A stretch of DNA of 9,040 nt from NCBI GenBank assembly GCA_035620515.1, contig DASPGR010000362.1:1-9040 (forward strand), given 5' to 3'. Numbering within the stretch: position 1 is the stretch's first letter; every line of letters begins with the position of its first letter. The position numbers were made by a program, and so were the translations under genes. A model generated the notes under the pieces. It made no database searches and was not told where the DNA came from. It saw nothing but the letters and a program-made list of their open reading frames with translations. The stretch comes from SG8-41 sp035620515. GTDB lineage: Bacteria; Pseudomonadota; Gammaproteobacteria; Burkholderiales; SG8-41. Shown here piece by piece: positions 1 to 5,949 of the stretch.

Positions 1-24
1 CTTCGAGGACCAAAGTTCCAGGTG

Positions 25-50
25 CAACGCCCGCTTCAGCGGGCGTTGTT
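25..50 (+). terminator. Rho-independent terminator-like hairpin of an upstream gene
   Basis: A perfect 10-bp stem (CAACGCCCGC at 25-34 with GCGGGCGTTG at 39-48) closes a TTCA tetraloop and is followed on the plus strand by TTCGTTTG, a T-rich though interrupted tail. This is the shape of an intrinsic terminator for a plus-strand gene ending just left of the window. On the minus strand the stem is followed by CACCTGG, so it is unlikely to be the principal terminator of the antiporter gene. The gene it serves is not visible; bases 1-24 contain nothing I can identify. Confidence 0.55.
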
Positions 51-131
51 CGTTTGTATAGCCCTGGGATTGGAGAACATTGGGTTAACCGAGCCGGAAT
101 CTTGAACCCCACTCCCGGAGCTTTGATCCTG

Positions 132-149
132 GACCACCCAAGGGCGGTC
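132..149 (-). other. Short hairpin at the 3' end of the antiporter gene
   Basis: On the minus strand, GACCGCC (149-143) can pair with GGTGGTC (138-132), with one G-T pair, around a CTTG loop, a tetraloop type known for stability. The stem overlaps the antiporter stop codon (150-148). No T-run follows (CAGGATC), so it is not a classical intrinsic terminator; it could protect the mRNA 3' end or mark a Rho-dependent end. That role is inference. Confidence 0.3.
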
Positions 150-2118
150 AGCCCTGCATCAGCTTCATCTCCGCCGCGATAACGCCTTCCTCAGTACCGA
201 GCAGGACCAGCACGTCGCCCTCCTCCACGAGGGTATCAGGGGACGGCGTGATGGTCCGCGCGTTCCGGCGCCGTAGCAGGGTGACTTCGACGCCCAGCGT
301 TTCCAGCTCGAGCTCCGCCAGCGGTCGGCCGATCGCCGCGGCGCCCGGGGTGATGGTCACCGAGTGCAGGCGGGGCTGTTCCGCCTGGTCGAGCTCCTCG
401 AGCTCGTCCGTGACCCCACGGAAGAAACCGCGAAACAGGCTGTAGCGCTGCTCCCGCGTTTCGCGCATTCTCAGCATCACCCGGTTCAGCGGGACACCGA
501 GCAGCATGAGTGTCGTCGACGCCAGTATCAGGCTTCCCTCCAGTATTTCCGCGACGACCTCGACCGCACCGGCCGACTTGAGGCGGTCAATGTCCGTGTC
601 ATCGAGAGTACGCACGACGACGGGAAGCCCCGGCCGCAGCTCCTGAACGTGCCGCAGGATCCTGAGCGCCGACACGGTATCTGCATAGGTGACCGCGAGC
701 GCGCGGGCACGCAGCAACCCCGCCGCCGTCAGAACCTCCGGACGCGCCGCATCGCCGAAGACCACGCTCTCGCCGGCTGCCGCCGCCTCTCTTATGCGCT
801 GCGGGTCGACGTCGAGCGCAATGAAGGGAATCGATTCCTGGCGCAGCAGGCGCGCGAGGTTCTGGCCGCTGCGGCCGAACCCGCAGATCACGACGTGCCG
901 GTCTGCACCCATGGCTTGCACGGCGATGTTGTGGACCTGCATCGCCCGGCTCATCCACTCCGACTGGACCCAGCGTCGCACCACGTGTTCGCTGTGCTCC
1001 ACCATCAACGGCGCCGCCAGCATCGAGAGGAGCATGGCGCCCAGCACCGGCTGCATGACGTGCGGCTCAATGAGTCCCAGGCTGTCCGAGTGCGCGAGCA
1101 GCACGAGCCCGAATTCACCGCATCCCGCAAGCGCCAGTCCGGAGCGAAGCGCAGCGCCCGGGTTGCGCTCGATCAACAGGCTCAATCCGAGGACGAGCAG
1201 GGTCTTGAACGCCAGGAGCGCCGGCAGCAGCAACGCGACCCATCCGATGTTCTCGATCACGACGCGCGGGTTGACGAGCATCCCTATCGTTACGAAGAAC
1301 AGGCCGAGCAGCACGTCGCGAAACGGCCGTATGTCGACCTCGACCTGATAGCGGTACTCGGTCTCCGAGATCAACGCGCCGGCCAGAAACGCGCCCAGCG
1401 CGAGCGAGAGCCCTGCCATGTCCGTCAGGAACGCGAGCCCCAGCGTAATGAGAAGTACATTGAGAATGAAGAGCTCGGAGGATTTCTGCCGCGCGACCAG
1501 ATGAAACCAGGCGCGCATCAGCCGTTGACCGATGAACAGCAGCAAGACCAGGATGGCGGCCGCCTTGAGGAGAGCGAGACCAAGGTCTCTGGCAAGGGTC
1601 TCCGCGCCGCTTGCGAGCGCGGGAACCATGATGAGGAGCGGCACGACCGCCACATCCTGGAACAGGAGAACGCCGATGATCTGCCGCCCGTGCGCCGTGT
1701 TGAGCTCCAGGCGCTCCGAGAGAATCTTTGCCAGAATCGCGGTCGATGACATCGCCAGCACGCCGCCGAGAATCAGTCCTTCGCGCCATTCGATTGAGAA
1801 TGCGTTCGCGACCGCCCAGACGGCCAGCATCGTGACCACCACCTGCAAGGAACCCAGCACGAGGACGACACGGCGTATGGTGACGAGCTTGGGCAGGCTG
1901 AACTCGAGCCCGAGACTGAACATGAGAAACACGACGCCGATCTCGGCGAGCTGATGCACGACCTCCGTCTCGCGAATCCACCCGAGCGCATGGGGACCGA
2001 TCGCAACACCGACGATGATGTATCCGAGCATCGGCGGAAGCCTGAGGGAGCGAAACACGACCACAACCATCACCGCGGTCGCGAGCAGGATCAGTACGGA
2101 TTGGAGCGTTGATTGCAT
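148..2118 (-). CDS. kefB: KefB/KefC-type monovalent cation:proton antiporter (CPA2 family)
   Basis: The 656-residue product is an inner-membrane cation/proton antiporter, probably exporting K+ (or Na+) in exchange for H+. Residues about 5-375 form a multi-helix exchanger domain with the family stretch FQDVAVVP (153-160, Q154 and D155) and the GAFLAGALIS segment (242-251). Residues about 407-520 form a TrkA-N/RCK Rossmann domain with the nucleotide motif GFGRSG (413-418) and GDAARPEVL (455-463). Residues about 585-656 resemble a TrkA-C domain. The loop that in E. coli KefC reads HALESDIEP is YQVEVDIRP here (257-265), so glutathione-adduct gating as in KefC is not assured. The start is well fixed: an in-frame TAG lies about 36 bases upstream with no other ATG, GTG or TTG between; the Shine-Dalgarno is poor (CAGG). 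The gene diverges from kdsD. The family is clear; the KefB name and ion specificity are less certain. Confidence 0.9.
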   Translation of the reverse strand: MQSTLQSVLILLATAVMVVVVFRSLRLPPMLGYIIVGVAIGPHALGWIRETEVVHQLAEIGVVFLMFSLGLEFSLPKLVTIRRVVLVLGSLQVVVTMLAVWAVANAFSIEWREGLILGGVLAMSSTAILAKILSERLELNTAHGRQIIGVLLFQDVAVVPLLIMVPALASGAETLARDLGLALLKAAAILVLLLFIGQRLMRAWFHLVARQKSSELFILNVLLITLGLAFLTDMAGLSLALGAFLAGALISETEYRYQVEVDIRPFRDVLLGLFFVTIGMLVNPRVVIENIGWVALLLPALLAFKTLLVLGLSLLIERNPGAALRSGLALAGCGEFGLVLLAHSDSLGLIEPHVMQPVLGAMLLSMLAAPLMVEHSEHVVRRWVQSEWMSRAMQVHNIAVQAMGADRHVVICGFGRSGQNLARLLRQESIPFIALDVDPQRIREAAAAGESVVFGDAARPEVLTAAGLLRARALAVTYADTVSALRILRHVQELRPGLPVVVRTLDDTDIDRLKSAGAVEVVAEILEGSLILASTTLMLLGVPLNRVMLRMRETREQRYSLFRGFFRGVTDELEELDQAEQPRLHSVTITPGAAAIGRPLAELELETLGVEVTLLRRRNARTITPSPDTLVEEGDVLVLLGTEEGVIAAEMKLMQG

Positions 2119-2169
2119 GCCTGAAGCAGTGGCCCATGCGCGCTGGATCTACGACTGGGGTTCCGGACG

Positions 2170-2200
2170 ACCCGCGACCAGCGGCGCGCGCCGCGCGGGT
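2170..2200. repeat. GC-rich inverted repeat in the antiporter/kdsD intergenic region
   Basis: ACCCGCG (2170-2176) is matched by CGCGGGT (2194-2200), a perfect 7-bp pair. Between the arms, and touching the right one, lies a perfect 14-bp palindrome, GCGGCGCGCGCCGC (2181-2194). The element sits in the 5' untranslated region of the divergent antiporter gene and upstream of the kdsD promoter candidate. It could form a hairpin in the antiporter leader RNA or be a protein-binding site. The rest of the 175-base gap (2119-2293) shows only the -10 element reported separately. Confidence 0.45.
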
Positions 2201-2275
2201 CACTGATCACGCTCATGAATGATGCCCTATCGGGCCTCAAATGCAACCCGGAGAAGCGGCCGAACCAATTGATTC

Positions 2276-2284
2276 TGCTATACT
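2276..2284 (+). promoter_or_regulatory. Extended -10 promoter element for kdsD
   Basis: TGCTATACT matches the extended -10 pattern TGnTATAAT, with five of six bases in the hexamer at 2279-2284. No -35 hexamer is recognisable at 16-18 bases upstream (around 2256-2261 the sequence is GCGGCC), which is usual for extended -10 promoters. The expected transcription start is about 2290-2292, only two to four bases before the kdsD ATG at 2294. It is the best candidate promoter for the kdsDC-lpt operon. Confidence 0.5.
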
Positions 2285-2293
2285 TAGCGCGCC

Positions 2294-3298
2294 ATGGAGA
2301 CGGCCCCTGCCAGGAGCGGCGTCGCAGCCGGCCAGCACCCGGTGCTCGACACGGCGCGAGCGGTCCTCGAGATCGAGGCGCAGGCCATCTCCGGATTGAT
2401 CCGCCGGCTTGATGAGCACTTCGTGCGCGCGGTGGACCTCATCATGAGTCGCCGTGGGCGGGTCATCGTGAGCGGTATCGGAAAATCCGGGCACATTGCA
2501 CGCAAGATCGCCTCTACCTTCGCAAGCACGGGCACGCCCGCGTACTTTGTGCACCCTGCAGAAGCGAGCCACGGTGACCTTGGCATGGTCGCGCGCGACG
2601 ACGTGTTCATCGCGCTGTCCAATTCGGGAGAGAGCGCGGAACTCCTTGCGATTGTTCCGCTCCTCAAGCGCCAGGGCGCCAAACTCATTGCAATGACCGG
2701 CAATCCGGCTTCCACTCTGGCGCAGGAGGCGGATGCGCACCTCTACTCGGGCGCGGAAAAGGAGGCGTGCCCGCTAAACCTCGCGCCGACTGCGAGCACC
2801 ACCGCGGCGCTTGCGCTGGGCGACGCGCTCGCGATAGCGCTGATGAGCGCTAAAGGCTTCACCCAGGACGATTTTGCCGCCGCCCATCCCGGCGGAGCGC
2901 TCGGACGGAAGCTTCTCACGCACGTTCGGGATGTCATGCGCACAGGCGCGAATGCTCCGCGAATCGGCCACGAGGCCACGCTGATGGACGGCATGCTCGA
3001 GATGTCGCGCGGACGGATGGGAATGACGGCTGTTGTCGACGGTGCCGGCCGCGTTGTAGGCGTATTTACCGACGGCGACCTGCGGCGCAGCATCGAGAGA
3101 GAGACGGAAATGCGTTCGACACGCATGGGCGATGTCATGACCCGTAATCCGCGCACGATCGGCCCGGAGCGGCTCGCCGCCGAGGCCGTCGAGATCATGG
3201 AGCGCAACAAGGTGAATCAGCTGCTCGTCGTTGACGACCACCAGCAGCTGGTCGGCGCGCTCAACATGCACGATCTCTTCCGCGGCAAGGTGATCTAG
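2294..3298 (+). CDS. kdsD: Arabinose-5-phosphate isomerase (Kdo biosynthesis)
   Basis: The 334-residue cytoplasmic enzyme converts ribulose 5-phosphate to arabinose 5-phosphate, the first committed precursor of Kdo in LPS core synthesis. Residues about 45-185 form a sugar-isomerase (SIS) domain with GIGKSGHIARK (61-71) and SNSGESAE (109-116). Two CBS domains follow (about 212-270 and 277-334). K64, E116, E157 and H198 occupy the places of E. coli KdsD K59, E111, E152 and H193, so the active site is complete. Length matches the family (328 in E. coli). The ATG is the first possible start, because an in-frame TAG stands at 2285-2287; there is no Shine-Dalgarno. A GTG at 2342 (residue 17) is an alternative start but also lacks one. 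It is first in the operon, three bases before kdsC, which acts later in the same pathway. Confidence 0.95.
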   Translation: METAPARSGVAAGQHPVLDTARAVLEIEAQAISGLIRRLDEHFVRAVDLIMSRRGRVIVSGIGKSGHIARKIASTFASTGTPAYFVHPAEASHGDLGMVARDDVFIALSNSGESAELLAIVPLLKRQGAKLIAMTGNPASTLAQEADAHLYSGAEKEACPLNLAPTASTTAALALGDALAIALMSAKGFTQDDFAAAHPGGALGRKLLTHVRDVMRTGANAPRIGHEATLMDGMLEMSRGRMGMTAVVDGAGRVVGVFTDGDLRRSIERETEMRSTRMGDVMTRNPRTIGPERLAAEAVEIMERNKVNQLLVVDDHQQLVGALNMHDLFRGKVI

Positions 3299-3301
3299 AG
3301 G

Positions 3302-3820
3302 ATGCAGGAGATCTACGACAAGGCTCGAAACGTTCGCGTCGCCATCTTCGATGTGGACGGCGTGTTGACCGAAGGAACGCTGTACTACTTGCCCTCGGGC
3401 GAGGAGCTCAAGGCTTTCAACGTGCTCGACGGCCACGGCATGAAGATGCTCCAGGAAAGCGGCGTAAAGCTGGCGGTGATCAGCAGCCGCAGCTCTTCCT
3501 GCGTGGAAGAGCGCGCGCGCAACCTTGGCATCGAACTGCTGTACCAGGGCGCCGGCGACAAGCTCGCGGCTTTTGACGCGCTGCTGGTCCAGTGCGGCGT
3601 TGCCGCTGATTCATGCAGCTTCATCGGGGACGATGCCGCCGACGTTCCCGTCATGCGGCGCTGCGGACTGGCGGCGTCGGTGCCGAACGCACCCGCCCTC
3701 GTGCGGTGGGCAGCGCACTATGTTACGCGCGCGCGCGGCGGCCACGGCGCGGCCCGGGAGCTGTGCGAGCTCATCATCCACGCGCAGGGAGTGCACTCGC
3801 CGGTGAGCGGGCGAGCGTAG
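3302..3820 (+). CDS. kdsC: 3-deoxy-D-manno-octulosonate-8-phosphate phosphatase
   Basis: The 172-residue HAD-superfamily phosphatase removes phosphate from Kdo-8-phosphate to give free Kdo. HAD motif I is FDVDGVLTEG (16-25; D17 nucleophile, D19 acid/base). Motif II is VISSR (59-63), with S61 in the Ser/Thr position and S62 where E. coli KdsC has Gly. Motif III is K87, and motif IV is GDDAADVPVM (109-118; D110, D111, D114). As in the C0-cap subfamily there is no large cap domain, so activity depends on a tetramer. The C-terminal YVTRARGGHGAARELCELI stretch is the conserved tail that reaches a neighbouring active site. It is slightly shorter than the 188-residue E. coli protein at the N-terminus. 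AAGGTG (3287-3292) gives a Shine-Dalgarno nine bases before the ATG, inside the end of kdsD. Translational coupling to kdsD is likely. Confidence 0.95.
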   Translation: MQEIYDKARNVRVAIFDVDGVLTEGTLYYLPSGEELKAFNVLDGHGMKMLQESGVKLAVISSRSSSCVEERARNLGIELLYQGAGDKLAAFDALLVQCGVAADSCSFIGDDAADVPVMRRCGLAASVPNAPALVRWAAHYVTRARGGHGAARELCELIIHAQGVHSPVSGRA

Positions 3821-3843
3821 ACCGATCGGGCGGCAGCGCAGAC

Positions 3844-3849
3844 GGAGGG
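3844..3849 (+). promoter_or_regulatory. Shine-Dalgarno that fixes the TTG start of lptC
   Basis: GGAGGG lies seven bases before the TTG at 3857-3859, in the 36-base gap after kdsC. It is the best-placed ribosome site in front of this frame and supports the rare TTG start, which also leaves a short N-terminus just before the membrane anchor. Confidence 0.7.
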
Positions 3850-3856
3850 CGAAATT

Positions 3857-4459
3857 TTGGCAACGGGCGGACGGTTCACGACGTGGGCTCCGATGGTGCT
3901 GCTTGCCATCCTCGCCGCGCTCACCTTCTGGCTCGATCGCGTGATCGAGTCGGGCGCGCGGGACATCGTGGGACCGAGCCGGAGCGATCCAGACTACATC
4001 GTGCAGAACATCTCGGCGAGGACCCTCGACGAGACGGGAAAGACCCGCCACACGCTGAATGCGGCAAAAATGGTGCACTACCCGGATGACGACAGCACGC
4101 TGCTCACTCAGCCGAAGCTCGTCAGCTATGGCGCGGTGCAGGCACCCGTGACGATCACGGCGAACCAGGGTGTCGTCTCCTCCAAGGGCGAACATGTCTA
4201 CTTCCAGGACAACGTCCGCGTCGCGCGCGCGCCCTACGAGAATCAGAGCGAGCTCATCATGCGCACGAGCTTTCTGCATGTGATTCCCAATGAAAACCTT
4301 GCCAAGACGGACCGCCACGTGACGATCATCAATGACGCCACCGTGGTAACCGCGGTGGGTTTAGAATTGAACACCGAGTCGCAAGAGCTGAAGCTCCTGT
4401 CCAATGTTCAGAGCACCTACGATCCGACCAAGGCGCCCCCCCGTGGCGGCCGGCGTTGA
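3857..4459 (+). CDS. lptC: LPS export system periplasmic protein LptC (inner-membrane anchored)
   Basis: The 200-residue product matches LptC, the bitopic protein that receives LPS from the LptB2FG transporter and passes it to LptA in the periplasm. A short N-terminus is followed by one membrane helix (about 10-26, WAPMVLLAILAALTFWL), then a periplasmic domain of about 170 residues with the beta-jellyroll character of LptC/LptA/OstA proteins. Readable blocks are DYIVQNISARTLDETG (46-61), where the family's N-terminal strand lies, HYPDDDSTLLTQPKL (74-88) and ITANQGVVSSKGEHVYFQDNV, which resembles the OstA repeat pattern. The start is a TTG with a strong Shine-Dalgarno. The last bases overlap the proposed lptA start by 17. 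LptC sequences diverge, so identification leans on topology and position between kdsC and lptA as well as sequence. Confidence 0.92.
   Translation: MATGGRFTTWAPMVLLAILAALTFWLDRVIESGARDIVGPSRSDPDYIVQNISARTLDETGKTRHTLNAAKMVHYPDDDSTLLTQPKLVSYGAVQAPVTITANQGVVSSKGEHVYFQDNVRVARAPYENQSELIMRTSFLHVIPNENLAKTDRHVTIINDATVVTAVGLELNTESQELKLLSNVQSTYDPTKAPPRGGRR
4430..4433 (+). promoter_or_regulatory. Candidate ribosome binding site for lptA within lptC
   Basis: AAGG nine bases before GTG 4443 is the only plausible ribosome site near the lptA N-terminus. The competing ATG at 4404 has no purine-rich site at normal distance. It is a weak four-base match, but combined with the signal-peptide length it favours the GTG. 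Confidence 0.4.
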
Positions 4460-5081
4460 GCATGGTGCGCGCTCTGCTATTCCGGCGCGCGCGTTTGCGT
4501 TCGGCGTCGCAATCCTGCTTGCAAGCGCCGCTGCAATGGCCGAGAAAGCGGACCGCGACCAGCCCGTCAGGCTCGAAGCCGACAAGGTCACCATCGACGA
4601 CGCCAAGCAGATTGCCGTGTTCGAGGGCAATGTCGTTCTGCGTCAGGGCAGCCTCGTGATCCGCGGCGACCGCATGGAGGTGCGCCAGGACAAGGAGGGT
4701 TTCCGCTACGGCACGACCTGGGGCAATCGCGCGTATTTCCGGCAGAAGCGCGATGGCGTCGACGAGCACATCGAGGGCTGGGCCGAGCGGCTCGAGTACG
4801 ATGGCCGGGCTGAAACGATGAAAATGTTCAGCCGGGCGCAGGTCAAGCGCGGCCAGGACGATGTCCGCGGGAATTTCATCTCGTACGACGCGAAATCCGA
4901 GTTCTATCAAGTCATCGGCGGCGGCAAGGCCGCCGCGGACGCCCAGAACACCGAGGGACGCGTCCGCGCGATCATCCAGCCCAAGAGCAAGAAGCAACCG
5001 GCACCCAATCCGCCCCTCCAGCTGAAGGAGTCCGGGGGGCTCGGTCCTGAACGTGAAGAATCTCAGGCTCGCAACCAGTAG
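4443..5081 (+). CDS. lptA: LPS transport periplasmic bridge protein LptA
   Basis: The product, 212 residues from this start, is LptA, which polymerises head-to-tail to form the periplasmic bridge carrying LPS from LptC to LptD. From the GTG, residues 1-33 form a signal peptide: R10 and R16, then the hydrophobic run FAFGVAILLASAAAMA with an AMA cleavage site before E34. The mature OstA-like domain starts QPVRLEADKVTIDD and contains the repeat-like FEGNVVLRQGSLVIRGDRMEV segment in two parts (FEGNVVL, then GSLVIRGDRMEV), close to E. coli TGNVIVTQGTIKINADKVVV. The C-terminus is polar and proline-rich. An ATG at 4404 would add 13 residues and give an unusually long N-region without a ribosome site, so GTG 4443 is preferred. 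It overlaps the end of lptC, which suggests coupled translation. Confidence 0.9.
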   Translation: MAAGVEHGARSAIPARAFAFGVAILLASAAAMAEKADRDQPVRLEADKVTIDDAKQIAVFEGNVVLRQGSLVIRGDRMEVRQDKEGFRYGTTWGNRAYFRQKRDGVDEHIEGWAERLEYDGRAETMKMFSRAQVKRGQDDVRGNFISYDAKSEFYQVIGGGKAAADAQNTEGRVRAIIQPKSKKQPAPNPPLQLKESGGLGPEREESQARNQ

Positions 5082-5087
5082 GGACGC

Positions 5088-5095
5088 GGAGGAGG
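5088..5095 (+). promoter_or_regulatory. Strong Shine-Dalgarno before the preferred lptB start
   Basis: GGAGGAGG lies just after the lptA stop codon (5079-5081). GGAGG at 5088-5092 is five bases before GTG 5098, within the working range. The upstream in-frame GTG at 5053 has no comparable site (a run of G at 5034-5040 is twelve bases away), so this site decides in favour of 5098. Confidence 0.6.
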
Positions 5096-5097
5096 CG

Positions 5098-5877
5098 GTG
5101 CAGGCCGCGCTTCCCCTGGCGCACGATGACGCCCCGGCGTCCGAACCGGGGCCGCGAAGCGAGCTCCGTGCAGAGCGCCTGCGCAAGCGCTTCCGTTCGC
5201 GTGTGGTCGTCAAGGACGTTTCACTCGAGGTCCGCAGCGGCGAGGTCATCGGGCTCCTCGGGCCCAATGGCGCCGGCAAGACGACCTGCTTCTACATGAT
5301 GGTCGGCCTGATACCGATGGACGGTGGCGAGCTGCATCTCGACGGAGTCCGGCTGACCCACATGCCGATGCACCGGCGCGCCCGCCTTGGCGTGAGCTAC
5401 CTGCCCCAGGAAGCGTCCATTTTCCGGCGTCTGACCGTTGCCGAGAACGTGCAGGCGGTCCTGGAACTGTACAACTCGGATCCCGACGCGATCGCGAACA
5501 AGCTCGATGACCTCCTGCACGAACTGCACATCGGACACCTGCGAAACAGCACGGCGGTCAGCCTCTCGGGCGGCGAACGGCGTCGCACTGAAATCGCGCG
5601 GGCCCTGGCCACCGAGCCGCGCTTCATCCTGCTCGACGAGCCATTTGCCGGCGTCGACCCCATCGCGGTCCTGGACATACAGAAAATCATCGGTTTTCTC
5701 AAGGAACGAGGTATCGGGGTCCTGATAACGGATCACAATGTGCGGGAAACCCTGGGCATTTGCGACCGGGCCTATATCATTAACGACGGCACGGTTCTGG
5801 CCTACGGCCGGCCGGATGAAATCGTTTATAATGAACAAGTAAGGCAGGTTTATCTCGGAGAGCACTTCAGGCTTTGA
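5098..5877 (+). CDS. lptB: LPS export ABC transporter ATPase LptB
   Basis: The 259-residue cytoplasmic ATPase pairs with LptF and LptG (not in this window) to drive LPS extraction from the inner membrane. All ABC elements are present: Walker A GPNGAGKTT (55-63), Q-loop YLPQEAS with Q104, signature LSGGE (156-160), Walker B FILLDEP (176-182) with catalytic E181, and the switch His in TDHNV (H213). SIFRR (107-111) matches the groove of E. coli LptB that docks the LptFG coupling helices, and the protein ends YLGEHFRL, almost as in E. coli. An N-terminal extension of about 25 residues, rich in Ala, Pro and acidic residues, precedes the usual E. coli start. An in-frame GTG at 5053 would add 15 more residues and overlap lptA by 29 bases, but lacks a ribosome site. 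Confidence 0.96.
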   Translation: MQAALPLAHDDAPASEPGPRSELRAERLRKRFRSRVVVKDVSLEVRSGEVIGLLGPNGAGKTTCFYMMVGLIPMDGGELHLDGVRLTHMPMHRRARLGVSYLPQEASIFRRLTVAENVQAVLELYNSDPDAIANKLDDLLHELHIGHLRNSTAVSLSGGERRRTEIARALATEPRFILLDEPFAGVDPIAVLDIQKIIGFLKERGIGVLITDHNVRETLGICDRAYIINDGTVLAYGRPDEIVYNEQVRQVYLGEHFRL

Positions 5878-5885
5878 TTCGCCAG

Positions 5886-5932
5886 CGCGCCGGCCTTCAG
5901 GCGCGGATCGGATCTCGCGGGGAAACCCGGCG
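5886..5932 (+). other. Tandem hairpins in the lptB-rpoN gap
   Basis: The 72-base gap holds two possible RNA hairpins. The first pairs CGCGCC (5886-5891) with GGCGCG (5900-5905) around an eight-base loop. The second pairs CGGG (5918-5921) with CCCG (5926-5929) around GAAA, a GNRA tetraloop, with two more pairs past a bulged G (5916-5917 with 5931-5932). There is no T-run, so neither is an intrinsic terminator. They may shape processing or translation of rpoN, which lacks a Shine-Dalgarno. Confidence 0.4.
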
Positions 5933-5949
5933 CTCACCCCGTACCAGAC

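Noticed and set aside
1..24. Possible tRNA 3' end (a CTTCGAGGACCA string at the very left edge, before a terminator)
   Set aside because: Only the ACCA and a possible acceptor half are visible, no T-loop is in the window, and the implied 5' strand CCTCGAA does not fit a tRNA I know. It could be chance.
83..90. GGTTAACC palindrome between the left terminator and the antiporter gene
   Set aside because: An eight-base palindrome alone is not evidence of an operator and no second copy or promoter is next to it.
364..1749. A long plus-strand open frame (461 codons) opposite the antiporter gene
   Set aside because: Its product is low-complexity, rich in Arg, Gln, Glu and His, with no recognisable domain. 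It is the usual antisense shadow of a GC-rich gene; the minus strand gives a clear membrane antiporter.
2200..2245. Minus-strand TTGCAT/CATCAT pair as promoter for the antiporter gene
   Set aside because: Each hexamer matches consensus in only three or four bases at a 16-base spacing; too weak to call in this gap.
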